A DNA stretch of 32,678 bases from Methylobrevis pamukkalensis (GTDB taxonomy: Bacteria; Pseudomonadota; Alphaproteobacteria; Rhizobiales; Pleomorphomonadaceae), in contig NZ_MCRJ01000036.1 in NCBI RefSeq assembly GCF_001720135.1, positions 1-32,678 on the forward strand, written 5' to 3'. A program made the translations under genes and the position numbers. Every line of letters starts with the position of its first letter. Position 1 is the stretch's first letter. Below, piece by piece: positions 16,970 through 26,620 of the stretch. The notes beneath the pieces were generated by a model. It did no database searches, was not told the origin of the DNA, and saw nothing but the letters and a program-made list of their open reading frames with translations.

Positions 16970-17949
16970 ATGTCGTTTTCGCTCACGCGCCGCAGCCTGC
17001 TGGCCGCGACGGCCGCCACGGCCGGGTCGCTCATTCTGCCGAAGGCTTCGCGGCCGACAAGATCAAGGTCGCCGGGGTCCATTCCTCGCCGGTCGAGAAT
17101 GCCTGGAACTCGCGGGTCCACGAGGCGCTGCTCGGCGCCGCAAACGACGGCGTGATCGACTATGTCTTCTCCGAAGGCGTGTCGGGCACCGACTACGCCC
17201 GCGCCATGCGCGAATATGCCGACCAGGGGGCCAGGCTGATCTGGGGCGAATCCTACGCGGTCGAGACCGAGGCGCGCCAGGTCGCCGAGGACTATCCCGA
17301 GACCGCCTTCCTGATGGGCTCGTCCGGCGGCCCGCAGGGCGACAATTTCGGCGTGTTCGGGACCCGCAACCACGAGGCCGCCTATCTCGCCGGCATGCTG
17401 GCGGGCAAGATGTCGAAGACGGGCACCTTCGGCTCGGTCGGCGGCTATCCGATCCCCGAGGTCAACCTGCTGATCAACGCCTTTCGCGCCGGCGTGAAGG
17501 AGGTCTCGCCGGACGCGAAGTTCCTGAACGGCTTCATCGGCACCTGGTTCGATCCGCCGAAGGCCAAGGAGGCGGCGATCGCCCAGATCGACGCCGGCGC
17601 CGACATCCTGTTCGGCGAGCGCATCGGCACAGCCGACGCGGCCAAGGAGCGCGGCGTCAAGGCGATCGGCTCGCTGATCGACTACACCGAGCGCTACCCG
17701 GGCACGGTGTTCGCCAATGCCATGTGGTATTATCGCCCGACGATCGACGCGATCCTCGCCGATATTGCCGCCGGCAAGCCGACGGGCCGCGACTACACCG
17801 AATATTCCTTCATGAAATACGGCGGCAACGACATCCTCTTCAGCCAGGCCGACGTTCCGGCGGAGGCACTGGCGGCGATGGAGGAGAAGCGGGCGGCGAT
17901 CAAGGCCGGCAGCTTCGAGGTTCCGATCGACGAATCCGAACCAAGCTGA
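16970..17949 (+). CDS. BMP family ABC transporter substrate-binding protein (frameshifted)
   Basis: Periplasmic binding protein of the BmpA/PnrA/Med family, whose studied members bind purine nucleosides. The start MSFSLTRRSLLAATAATAGSLIL is a signal sequence with twin arginines. The frame then breaks at about 17038 (CTGCC for CTGGCC). One added G gives LILAEGFAADKIKVAGV, placing a cleavage site before ADK. The mature part has the family's opening KIKVAGVHSSPVENAWN, GFIGTWFDPPKAKEAA and QIDAGADILFGE. The repaired length is about 326 residues. The ATG at 16970 has GGGGAA upstream. It is first of a cluster with an amidase, an ATPase and two permeases. The amidase neighbour hints at an amide- or ureide-containing ligand rather than a plain nucleoside, an inference only. 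Confidence 0.9.
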
Positions 17950-17995
17950 CAGACTGCCGCCCCTGCTCGGGGCGCACCCGGGGGCGAACACCAGG

Positions 17996-18022
17996 GACGG
18001 GTCGCGGAATGCCGCGATTCGT
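17996..18022 (+). other. Hairpin between binding-protein and amidase genes
   Basis: GACGGGTCGCGG and CCGCGATTCGTC pair around AATG, with an internal mismatched stretch. Stem-loops after a binding-protein gene commonly protect its mRNA 3' end and so keep it more abundant than the membrane components. No T-tract follows, so read-through to the amidase is likely. The rest of the 141-nt gap shows no gene. Confidence 0.35.
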
Positions 18023-18090
18023 CCGCAGGCCGATTCGATCCGGCCCATCCGCATCCGGAGGCCCCGTGACCTGCATGGACTTCGTCGATC

Positions 18091-19541
18091 ATGGCTGACG
18101 CCCTCGCGCTCGCCGATGCCATCCGCAGCGGCCGCACCACCGCGACCGACGTGATGGCCGCCTCCCTTGCCGCCGTCGCCGACTTCGAGCGGCTCGGCGC
18201 CGTGCGCCATGTGGACGCGGCGATGGGCATGGCGGCGGCGCGCGGCTTCGAGGAGCGCCTGACCCGCGGCGAGCCGGAAGCCCTGGCCGCCCCCTTCGGC
18301 GGCCTGCCCTTCCTGATGAAGGATCTGGGCGCCGCCGCGCGCGGCCTGCCGAAGGTGGTCGGCTGCCGGTTTCTGGCGCGCCGCCCGCCGATCCTCGCCG
18401 ACGATGACCACCTGACCCGCCGCTTCCGCGCCGCCGGCCTGTTGCCCTTCGGGGTCACCACCGTGCCGGAATTCGGCCTTGCCCTGTCGTCGGAACCGGC
18501 GATCGGACCGATCGCGCGCAATCCGCTCGACGAGCGGCTGACCCCCGGCGGCTCCTCCGGCGCGCCGCCGCGGCGGTCGCGGCCGGCATCGTGCCGCTGG
18601 CCCATGCCACGGACGCCGCCGGCTCGACCCGGGTGCCCGCCGCCTGCTGCGGCCTCGTCGGCCTCAAGACCACGCGCGGGGCCACCCCGACCGGCCCGGA
18701 CTTCGGCAACCACCTGTTCGGCATCGCCAGCGAACTGGTGATCAGCCGTTCGGTGCGCGACACGGCGGCCGCCCTCGACGTTCTTGCCGGCCGTGCGCGC
18801 GGCCCGCTGCCGGACCCGGACCTGCGCCTGCCGGTGCGCGAATGGCTCGACACCCGCACCGGCCCGCTGCGGATCGGCGTGCTTGCCGAGGCGCCGAACA
18901 CGGCGATCGCGCCGGAGCGGGCGCAGGCGGTGCGCGCCGCCGCCGACTTCCTGCGCAGCCACGGCCACCCGATCGCGATGCTCGATCCGGCGGTTTTCGC
19001 CGATCTCGTCGACCAGTCGCAGACGGTGTTCGCCCGGGTGATCGCCGCCAATTTCGCACGCAATCTCGGGCCGATCCGCGACGCGCTCGCCGAGGACGAC
19101 GTCTCGCCGCTGGTGCACCGGCTGATCGAGGAGGGCGTCGGCATGTCGGCGGCGACCCTTTACGAGACTGACCTGACGGCCGCGCGCGTCGCCCAGGCGA
19201 TGTGGGACACCTTCACCACCGTCGACGTGCTGCTGACCCCGATGCTGTCGTCGGCGCCGCCGGAAATCGGCGCCTTCCCGCTCGACCACGACGACACGGC
19301 GCTGCACTGGAAGCGGATGAGCGCGCTCGCGCCCTATGCCGCGCTCGCCAATGTCGCGGGCATTCCCGCGCTGACGCTGCCGCACGGGGTGGACGCCGCC
19401 GGCCTGCCGACGCCGGTGCAGCTGATGGGGCCGATGGGCAGCGACGGCCTGCTGCTGCGCCTCGGCCGCCTGTTCGAGAAACACGCGCCGTGGAGCTTCC
19501 GTCATCCGCTGGCCGGCATGCCGCCCGGACTCGCCCAATGA
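18091..19541 (+). CDS. Amidase, amidase-signature family (frameshifted)
   Basis: Amidase-signature hydrolase, about 483 residues after repair, cytoplasmic (no signal peptide). The catalytic triad is visible: Lys77 (FLMKDLG), the cis-serine in GGSSGG (155/156) and the nucleophile Ser179 in DAAGSTRVPA, matching the DxGGSIRxPA consensus. The frame breaks at about 18562, exactly in GGSSGG, where GGCGGCGCC reads GGCGCGCC, the same change as at the second break of fabB. The ATG at 18091 has only a weak ribosome site. A GTG (18066) and an ATG (18075) nearer the upstream GGAG lie in another frame that would need two bases to join. Its place between the BMP protein and the ATPase suggests that it processes the imported compound. 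Confidence 0.88.
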
Positions 19542-21060
19542 CGCGCCGGTGCTGGAACTGTCCGGCATCACCAAACGCTTCGGATCGCTGCTGGCGAACG
19601 ACGACATCTCGCTGCGGCTGGGCCGCGGCGAGGTGCTGGCGCTGCTCGGCGAGAACGGCGCCGGCAAGACCACGCTGATGAACATCCTGTTCGGTCACTA
19701 CACCGCCGACGCCGGCGAGGTGCGCGCCTTCGGTGCAGCTCTGCCGCCGGGCAAGCCGCGCGCGGCGATCGACGCCGGGATCGGCATGGTCCACCAGCAT
19801 TTCACGCTGGCCGCCAATCTGACGGTGCTCGACAACGTGATGCTTGGCACCGAGAAACTGACGCGGCTTGCCTCCGACCGGCGGGCCGGCGCCGCGCGCC
19901 TTGTCGCCGTGTCGGAACGCTTCGGTCTTTCGGTCGATCCCCATGCGCGGGTCGGCGACCTCTCCGTCGGCGAGCGCCAGCGGGTGGAGATCTGCAAGAG
20001 CCTCTACCGCGATGCGAAGGTGCTGATCCTCGACGAGCCGACCGCAGTGCTGACCGCGCCCGAGGCCGAGCGCCTGTTCGCGACGCTGAAGACCATGGCC
20101 GCGGGCGGCCTGTCGCTGATCTTCATTTCCCACAAGCTCGGCGAGGTGATGGCCGCGGCCTCGCGGGTGGTGGTGCTGCGCGGCGGCAAGGTGGTCGCCG
20201 AACGGCGCACGGCCGAGACCAGCCGCGCGGAGCTTGCCGAGCTGATGGTCGGCCGGCGCGTCGCCCGGCCGACGCGCGAGGCGCAAATGCCCGGCGAGGT
20301 CCGGCTGGCCGCCCGCGAGGTCGACGTGGTCGAGGGCGGGCGCCGCCGGCTCGAGGGCGTGTCCTTCGAGGTCCGCTCCGGCGAGATCCTCGGCATCATC
20401 GGCGTGTCGGGCAACGGCCAGTCGGCGCTGGGCGCGCTCGCCTCCGGCCTCCTGCGCCCCGCCGCCGGCCGGATCGAGGTGGACGGCGTGGCCGTTCCTG
20501 CGCCCACGCCGCGCGGCTTCGTCGCCCGTGGCATCGGCCGGGTGCCGGAGGACCGCCACGCGGAAGGCGTCGTCGGCGAACTGGCGGTCTGGGAAAATGC
20601 CGTGATGGAGCGGCTGGCCGACCCCGCCGTCTGCCGCCACGGCCTCATGCGCGAGGGCGCGGCCAGGAGCTTTGCCGCAAGGCTGATCGAGCGGTTCGAC
20701 ATCCGCGGCGCTTCGCCGGGCACCCGCACCCGGCTGCTGTCCGGCGGCAACATGCAGAAGCTGATCCTTGGCCGCAATCTCGCCGGCAATCCGCGCGTGC
20801 TGGTCGTCAACCAGCCGACCCGCGGCCTCGACGAGGGGGCGATCGCCGCCGTCCACGGCGAGATTCTCGCCGCCCGCAAGGCCGGGACGGCGGTGCTGCT
20901 GATTTCGGAGGATCTCGACGAGGTGCTGGCGCTCGCCGACCGGGTGCAGGCGATCGTCAAGGGCCGGCTCTCGGCGCCGCTTGCCGCGGGCGGGCTCGAT
21001 GCGCAGCGCCTCGGGCTGATGATCGCCGGCCTCTGGGAGGAGGGCATTCATGCGGCTTGA
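19538..21060 (+). CDS. BMP-type ABC transporter ATP-binding protein
   Basis: Tandem ATPase (RbsA/YufO type) energising the BMP importer. From a GTG at 19549 it reads 503 residues. NBD1 has Walker A GENGAGKT (34-41), signature LSVGE (138-142) and Walker B LILDEP (159-164). NBD2 has a degenerate Walker A (GVSGNGQS, 285-292), signature LSGGN (397-401) and a Walker B with Asn-Gln in place of Asp-Glu (VVNQPTRGLD), as usual in this class. An ATG at 19538 overlaps the amidase stop as ATGA but is one base out of frame. If one base is missing between 19538 and 19549, as at the other breaks here, ATG 19538 is the true start and I use it as the boundary; otherwise GTG 19549 starts the gene. The 3' end overlaps the first permease by 11 nt. 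Confidence 0.88.
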
Positions 21061-22095
21061 ACGGCGCAGCCACGTGCCGCTGGCCCTGGCGCTCGCCGCG
21101 CCGCTGATCGCGATCACGGTCGCGCTGCTGCTGGCCGGCCTGCTGATCGCCGCCGCCGGGGTCAGCCCGCTCGACGCCTATGCCCAGCTGTTCGTCTCCG
21201 CCTTCGGCTCGCGCCTGTCGGTCACCGAGACGCTGACCCGCGCTGCGCCGCTGATCCTGACGGGTCTGGCCGCCGCCGTCGCCTTCCGGGCGCGGGTCTG
21301 GAATATCGGCGGCGAGGGCCAGTTCTATCTCGGCGCGCTCGCCGCCGCCGCCCTCGGCGCCCACGGCTTCGGCCTGCCGCCGGTGCTGCACATGATGCTG
21401 ATGATGCTGGCCGGGGCCGCCGCCGGCCTGCTGCTGCTGCTCGGCCCGCTGGCGCTGCGGGTCCGCTTCGGCGTCGACGAGGTGGTGACGACGCTGCTGC
21501 TCAATTTCGTGGTGATCCTGTTCGTCTCGATGATGATCGAGGGGCCGATGAAGGACCCGATGGCCTTCGGCTGGCCGCAGTCGGTGCCGATCGCCCGCGA
21601 CTATGCCCTGCCCAGCTGCTGCCGCGCTCGCGGCTCCACGCGGGCCTTGCGATCGCGGTGGCGATGGCGCTGCTGGTCTGGTTCCTCGCGGCCAGGGCGC
21701 GGATCGGTCTGGAGTCCCGGGCGGTCGGGCTGAATGCGGCTGCCGCGCGCTTTGCCGGCATTCCGGTGACGCGGGTGCTGGTCATCACCGCCTGTCTCTC
21801 CGGCGGCCTTGCCGGCCTTGCCGGGGCGCTGGAGGTGATGGGCCTCAAGGGCTATGTCACCACCGACCTTTCGCCCGGCTACGGCTATTCCGGCATCGTC
21901 GTCGCCATGCTGGCGGGCCTGCATCCGGCCGGCGTGGTGCTGGCCGCGCTGTTCGTCGCCTGCATCTTCGTCGGCGCCGACGGCATGAGCCGTGCCCTCG
22001 GCGTGCCGAGCTTCATCGCCGACGTGATCGTGGCCCTGTCGCTGCTGGCGATGCTGGTGGCCCTGCTGCTGGCGACCTACCGGGTGAGGAGGTGA
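21050..22095 (+). CDS. BMP-type ABC transporter permease 1 (frameshifted)
   Basis: Inner-membrane permease (YufP/BPD_transp_2 type), about 348 residues after repair. The first frame has a long N-terminal hydrophobic segment, then AAPLILTGLAAAVAFRARVWNIGGEGQFYLGAL, the family hallmark, and GVDEVVTTLLLNFV. It breaks at about 21613; one restored base turns ALPSCCRAR into ALP-x-LLPRSRLHAGLAIAVAMALLVW and rejoins RARIGLESRAVGLNAAAARFAGI, the conserved cytoplasmic coupling loop. The ATG at 21050 has GGGAGGAGGG upstream and lies inside the end of the ATPase gene, so translation is coupled. It normally pairs directly with a second permease, but here that gene begins 257 nt later because of an inserted palindromic element. 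Confidence 0.88.
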
Positions 22096-22146
22096 GGATG
22101 GGGGGCGTGTTCACCGTCACGTTCGGGACAGTTCAGGGAGCTCGGT

Positions 22147-22327
22147 GGTTGCGGCTCCCCCCTCTCCCTGTCCCTCCCCCTCCAGGGGGGAGGGGACGCC
22201 GGATCGAGGCGGCTTTCGCAAAGCCGGTGCTTCGGTTCGGCGAAATGCTGGCAGGGAACGTCGCCCGCACCTTCATCGTCCCCTCCCCCCTGGAGGGGGA
22301 GGGACAGGGAGAGGGGGAGCCGCAACC
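22147..22327. repeat. 181-bp palindromic element inside the transporter operon
   Basis: Two arms of 51 nt (22147-22197) and 50 nt (22278-22327) are reverse complements except for one C in a C-run. They begin GGTTGCGGCTCCCC and end GGGGAC. The 80-nt spacer has no frame or transposase. Each arm also folds on itself (CCCCTCC/GGAGGGG). It resembles the short mobile-like palindromes of Hyphomicrobiales (REP- or MITE-type). No target-site duplication is obvious to me. It separates permease genes that are usually adjacent or overlapping, which points to insertion. Confidence 0.8.
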
Positions 22328-22351
22328 ACGACGCCCCCGAAAGGCCCGCCC

Positions 22352-23294
22352 ATGACCGAGGCCTTCGAGATCCTCGGGCAGGCGAGCCTCTGGGCGGCGG
22401 TGCTGCGGATCGCGACGCCGCTGCTGTTCGGCACGCTCGGCGCGCTTTTGTGCGAGCGGGCCGGCGTGCTCAATCTCGGCATCGAGGGGATCATGACCTT
22501 CGGGGCGATGATCGGCTGGCTGACCGTCTATACCGGCGGCGATCTCTGGACCGGGCTGGCGGCAGCGCCGCCGGCGGGGCGCTGTTCGGGCTGCTGCATG
22601 CGATGCTGACGGTGCCGCTCGGCCTGTCGCAGCATGTCTCCGGCCTCGGCATCACCCTGCTGGCGACCAGCCTGACCTATTACATCTTCCGCCTGGTGCT
22701 GCCGACGTCGTCGCGCCGCCGACCATCGTCGCCTTCCAGCCGCTCGACATTCCCTGGCTGTCGGACCTGCCCTTCCTCGGCGAGGCGCTGTTCAGCCAGA
22801 CGGCGCCGACCTATCTCGGCCTCGCCGCGGCCGGCGTGCTTGCCTACATGCTGGCGCGCACGCCGCTCGGCCTTGCGGTGCGGATGGTCGGGGAAAATCC
22901 CCACGGCGCCGAGGCGCAGGGCATCGACCCGATCCGGGTGCGCATCGGCGCGGTGGTGGCCGGCAGCGCGCTGATGGGCGTCGGCGGCGCCTATCTGACG
23001 CTGTCGGCGTTCAACTCGTTCTTTCCGCAGATGATCCAGGGACGCGGCTGGGTGGCGATCGCGCTGGTGGTCTTCGCCTCGTGGCGGCCGGGGCGGGCGG
23101 TGATCGGCGCGCTGGTGTTCGCGCTGTTCGACGCCTGGCAGCTCCGGCTGCAGCATGTGGTCGGCAATGCCGTGCCCTATCAGGTGTTCCTGATGATCCC
23201 CTACGTGATGTCGATCGTCGCCCTCGTGATCATGGCGCGGCGCGCCCGGGTGCCGCAGGCGCTGATGCAGCCCTACCGGCGCGGCGAGCGCTGA
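22352..23294 (+). CDS. BMP-type ABC transporter permease 2 (two frameshifts)
   Basis: Second permease (YufQ type) of the importer. From the ATG at 22352 the frame reads MTEAFEILGQASLWAAVLRIATPLL and CERAGVLNLGIEGIMTFGAMIGW, the family signature. It breaks at about 22563 and again at about 22709; one base added at each place gives a continuous 314-residue protein. The middle part has LSQHVSGLGITLLATSLTYY. The last part has RTPLGLAVRMVGENPHGAEAQGI and GVGGAYLTLSAFNSFFPQMIQGRGWVAIALV. About eight membrane segments are visible. No good ribosome site precedes the ATG; the palindromic element ends 24 nt before it, so initiation may be affected by its fold. Last gene of the importer cluster. Confidence 0.87.
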
Positions 23295-23361
23295 CTCTCA
23301 GAGGTTACGACCTGATCGGCCGGCGCCCGGTCGGGCTTGCCTTCGCACTCCGTGCTCGGTG

Positions 23362-24819
23362 TCACTCCGCCACGGCCGACTGCGCCGCACCGCGCAGCGG
23401 CAACTCGCGCATCATCAGGAGGAAGCAGAGGCCGAGCAGCTGCGAGGCGACGGCCGCGAGGAACAGGGTGGTGAAGGCGGCGCCCGCCGCCGTGCGTTCG
23501 GCGGCCTGCGACACGCCGGCGCCCTCGCCGATCGCCTCGACGACGCCGTGGCCGAGCAGCACCGCGCCCAGCGCCGCGACGCCGATCGCCGAGCCGAGCG
23601 CGCGCATGAAGGAGAGGGTGCCGGTGGCGACGCCAAGGTCCTTCGGCTCGACCGCATTCTGGACGCAGATGGTGGCGACGGGAAACAGCGTGCCGATGCC
23701 GGCGCCGGCGACGAAGGTCATCACCTCCATGGCCCAGAACGAGGCGTCGGCGGCGGTGGCGGCCATGGCGCCGAGCGCGCAGACGGCCAGCACCGAGCCG
23801 CCCACCGCCAGCCGGCGATAGTGGCGGATCCGCGCCATGTAGCGGCCCGCCGTGTTGGCGCCGGTGACGGTGCCGATCATGAAGGCGACCAGCGCGATGC
23901 CGGCCTCGCCGGCGTTCAGGCCGTGCAGCATCTCCATGTAGAGCGGCAGGTAGACCGACAGGCCGACGAAGGAGACCATGGAGAAGAACACCGCCGCGGT
24001 CGCCATCGCCACCACCGGATTGGCGAGGACATGCAGCGGGATCAGCGGCTCCGGCGTCTTCCCCAGATGGCGCGCGAAGGCGGCAAACAGCAGCAGCGAT
24101 CCGCCGATCAGGGTCACGATCGGCGCCGACAGCCAGGCAAAGCGGGTGCCGCCCCAGGTCAGCGCCAGCAGCAGGGCGACCGTGGCCGTCACCACCAGCA
24201 CCGCGCCGCCGACGTCGAGCCTGTGGTCGCGGCGCTGGATCGGCAGCTTCTTCAGGGTCCGGTTGGTGGCAAAGACCGCCACGGCCGCGAGCGGCAGGTT
24301 GACCCAGAAGATCAGCGACCAGTGGACATGCTGGGCGAACAGGCCGCCGACCACCGGCCCGGCGATGCTGGCGAGCGCCCACACGGCGGTGATGTAGACC
24401 ATGTAGCGCGGTCGCTCGCGCGGGGGCACCACGTCGGCGATGATGGTCTGGGCGAGCGCGATCAGGCCGCCGCCGCCAAGGCCCTGCACCGCGCGGCCGA
24501 CCACAAGCAGCGCCATGTTCGGCGCCGCGGCGCAGAGCACCGAGCCGACCACGAAGATGCCGATGGCGACGAACAGCACCAGCCGCCGCCCCTTGATGTC
24601 GGCGAGCTTGCCGTAGAGCGGCGTCACCGCCGTGGCGGTGAGGAAATAGGCCGAGATCACCCACGACAGCCATTCCGGATGGCCGAGCGAGGCGCCGATC
24701 GTCGGCAGCGCGGGCGCGACGATGGTCTGGTCGAGGGCCGCGAGCATCATCACCAGCAGCGCCCCGAACACGATCAGGCGGCGGTCTTCCTCCGCGACGG
24801 GGGGCGCTTGCTCGGTCAT
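23362..24819 (-). CDS. MFS transporter, DHA2 (EmrB/QacA-type) drug efflux
   Basis: Proton-driven multidrug efflux protein with 14 predicted membrane helices, 485 residues, intact frame. LDQTIVAPALPTIG (29-42) is motif D1 of the DHA2 family and GKLADIKGRRLVL (near 70-82) is motif A. Motif C appears in ALASIAGPVVGGLF (near 149). There is no membrane-fusion protein gene next to it, so it probably works alone in the inner membrane. I see no strong ribosome site before the ATG at 24819. No regulator gene is adjacent. It is convergent with the BMP operon (67-bp gap) and follows the AGE-family gene by 126 bp on the same strand; a TATATG at about 24880 on the minus strand could be a -10 element. Confidence 0.88.
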   Translation of the reverse strand: MTEQAPPVAEEDRRLIVFGALLVMMLAALDQTIVAPALPTIGASLGHPEWLSWVISAYFLTATAVTPLYGKLADIKGRRLVLFVAIGIFVVGSVLCAAAPNMALLVVGRAVQGLGGGGLIALAQTIIADVVPPRERPRYMVYITAVWALASIAGPVVGGLFAQHVHWSLIFWVNLPLAAVAVFATNRTLKKLPIQRRDHRLDVGGAVLVVTATVALLLALTWGGTRFAWLSAPIVTLIGGSLLLFAAFARHLGKTPEPLIPLHVLANPVVAMATAAVFFSMVSFVGLSVYLPLYMEMLHGLNAGEAGIALVAFMIGTVTGANTAGRYMARIRHYRRLAVGGSVLAVCALGAMAATAADASFWAMEVMTFVAGAGIGTLFPVATICVQNAVEPKDLGVATGTLSFMRALGSAIGVAALGAVLLGHGVVEAIGEGAGVSQAAERTAAGAAFTTLFLAAVASQLLGLCFLLMMRELPLRGAAQSAVAE

Positions 24820-24945
24820 GGAGGGGAACCTGTGCTCGGAGGACGGCGGCGGGCGACGGCCGGAATTGCTAAGGTCGTCATATAGGATGGCCGCCCGCCC
24901 CGTCCAGCGAGGGCGTGGCAGAGGTCTGGCATCCGAGGGCGTCCG

Positions 24946-26196
24946 TCAGCCGTCCCGCTGCGCGCGGATGATCTCGGCGGTGAGACTGCCTGTCGCGGGA
25001 TAGAGCGGGATCAGGCAGGCCTGCAGGGAATGGTAGACGTCCGGCTTGCCGGCAAACAGCGTCTGGGCCGGGTTCAGCGTTTCGTCGAGTTCCGGGAACC
25101 AGCCGCCGCGGCGATGGTCGATGAAATGGCGGTCGGTGAAGTTCCAGATCCGGCGATACCAGTCCTCGTGGAAGGCGCTCGGATCATGCTCGCCGAGGAA
25201 GGCGGCGGCGGCGATGCCCTCGGCCGCCGGCCACCAGAGTTTCGCCGTGTTGCGCGGGGTGTCGTCCCAGTCGAGCGTATAGAAGAAGCCGCCGTGCGCC
25301 TTGTCCCAACTGGTCTCGACCGCGCAGGCAAACAGCGCCCGGGCGGCGCCGACCATCCAGTCGTGGCGCCTGCCGCCGAGCACCCAGAGCTGGAGCAGCA
25401 GCCGGGCCCATTCCAGCGAGTGGCCCGGGGTCGTGCCATAGGGGCGGAACATGTCGGCGCCGCGATAGGCGCGGTCGATCTCCCAGTCGGCGTGGAAATG
25501 CTCCGGCAGGCGCCAGCCGTTGCCGGCGGCGTGGCGGCCGATGACGAGTTCGGCAACCCGCTCGGCGCGCGACAGGAACAGTCCCTCGCCGGAGGCCTCG
25601 AAGGCGGCCATCAGCGCCTCGGTCAGGTGCATGTTGGAATTCTGGCCGCGATAGCCGCCGATCGGCGACCAGTCACGGGCGAATTCCTCGGCGAAGGCAC
25701 CGTGGTTTTCTTCCCAGAAGCGGCGGTCCAGCACCTCGGCGACGTCGGCGAACAGCCGGTCGGCGAGCGGGTGGCCGACCAGCTTGCCGCCGGCGGCCGC
25801 CAGCAGCACGAAGCCGTGGCCGTAGGCCTGCTTGCTGTCGTCGGCCGGCTGCCCGTCCTGCAGCGACCACATGTAGCCGCCATGGCTTTCGTCGCGGTGG
25901 CCGCTCCACAGATAGGTCAGGCCGTGGTCGATCACGTCGGCCGCGCCCGGCCGGCCGAGCAGGGCGGCGATGACGAAACAGTGGACCATGCGCGTGGTGG
26001 TGTGGATCTGGCGGGCGCCCGGCATCGGCCGGCCGTCGGCGTCGAGCTCGAAGAAGCCGCCGCGCGGATCGATCGAGGCCTGCTGCGCGAAGTCGAGGAT
26101 GGCATTGCCCTGCCGCATCAGCCAAGCGCGATGCTCCGGCCGCCTGCGCCAGACCGGCAGGTCGGCATCGGTGAGGATCGTGCGCGGTTCGGTCAT
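24946..26196 (-). CDS. AGE family sugar epimerase/isomerase
   Basis: (alpha/alpha)6-barrel enzyme of the N-acylglucosamine 2-epimerase superfamily, 416 residues. Residues equivalent to the catalytic set of YihS and mannose isomerases are present: Arg62/His65/Arg69 (ARQIHTTTR), His190 (NMHLTEA), His259 with Glu262 (PGHSLEWA) and His389 (VYHSLQA). This suggests interconversion of aldoses and ketoses such as mannose/fructose, or sulfoquinovose; specificity cannot be fixed from sequence. The ATG at 26196 has GGGAGA eight bases upstream. The open frame runs on to 26229 without support. It shares strand with the efflux gene but probably has its own promoter. No sugar transporter or kinase adjoins it. 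Confidence 0.88.
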   Translation of the reverse strand: MTEPRTILTDADLPVWRRRPEHRAWLMRQGNAILDFAQQASIDPRGGFFELDADGRPMPGARQIHTTTRMVHCFVIAALLGRPGAADVIDHGLTYLWSGHRDESHGGYMWSLQDGQPADDSKQAYGHGFVLLAAAGGKLVGHPLADRLFADVAEVLDRRFWEENHGAFAEEFARDWSPIGGYRGQNSNMHLTEALMAAFEASGEGLFLSRAERVAELVIGRHAAGNGWRLPEHFHADWEIDRAYRGADMFRPYGTTPGHSLEWARLLLQLWVLGGRRHDWMVGAARALFACAVETSWDKAHGGFFYTLDWDDTPRNTAKLWWPAAEGIAAAAFLGEHDPSAFHEDWYRRIWNFTDRHFIDHRRGGWFPELDETLNPAQTLFAGKPDVYHSLQACLIPLYPATGSLTAEIIRAQRDG

Positions 26197-26457
26197 GGCA
26201 GGGTCTCCCGGGCATCTGGCGCCTGTCATCGAGGCGGTTGCATCGCACCGCCCCGGTCGCCTTGCGGCGCAGACTGCCGCCGCCGGCGCGTCGCGGCAAC
26301 GCCGGATTCGTCCGGTGCCGCGATTTTTGTCGCCAAGGTCCGCCTCCGCCGGTCAAGATCCTGATCTGACGAGGGGAATGGACGCTTCCCAATGACGAAA
26401 AGGTCTCGTTGAGGCGATCCGTACATTTGCTGCGCTGCGACATGACAATGACAAGAC

Positions 26458-26486
26458 TTGACGCAAGCAACATCCTGGATCATGAT
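26458..26486 (+). promoter_or_regulatory. Candidate promoter of the small-RNA candidate
   Basis: TTGACG (26458-26463) and CATGAT (26481-26486) are separated by exactly 17 nt. The -35 is close to consensus and the -10 moderate. A start near 26493 would give a transcript of about 125 nt ending at the terminator at 26588-26620. Confidence 0.35.
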
Positions 26487-26492
26487 CACAAG

Positions 26493-26620
26493 TACCACCC
26501 AGTACCTCAGCGTCTGGGCGATTTGACTGGCTTCCCTCAGGAAGCTGGCCTGACTTCAGCCGACCGCGTCGGCAAGTCATTGCAAACGGGGCGTCACTTC
26601 GCGTGGCGCCCCTGTTTCTT
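26493..26620 (+). ncRNA. Candidate small regulatory RNA, three hairpins
   Basis: No protein frame explains this conserved-looking structure in a 1.1-kb gene-free gap. Three consecutive hairpins can be drawn. The first is GCTTCC / GGAAGC with loop CTCA (26530-26545). The second is a long stem, GACTT..GCCGAC / GTCGGC.AGTC, with a CGC loop (26552-26578). The third is a 10-bp terminator stem followed by a T-rich end. The first hairpin presents CUUCCCUC, able to pair with purine-rich ribosome sites, as several rhizobial trans-acting sRNAs do. I cannot match it to a named family. Prediction rests on structure and promoter position. Confidence 0.45.
26584..26620 (+). terminator. Rho-independent terminator
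   Basis: GGGGCGTCAC (26588-26597) pairs with GTGGCGCCCC (26603-26612), one T-G wobble, around a TTCGC loop. It is extended by AAAC (26584-26587) against GTTT (26614-26617) and followed by CTT. No plus-strand gene ends in the preceding 2 kb, so it most simply closes an unannotated transcript. The flanking A and T residues would let it work in both directions. Confidence 0.6.
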
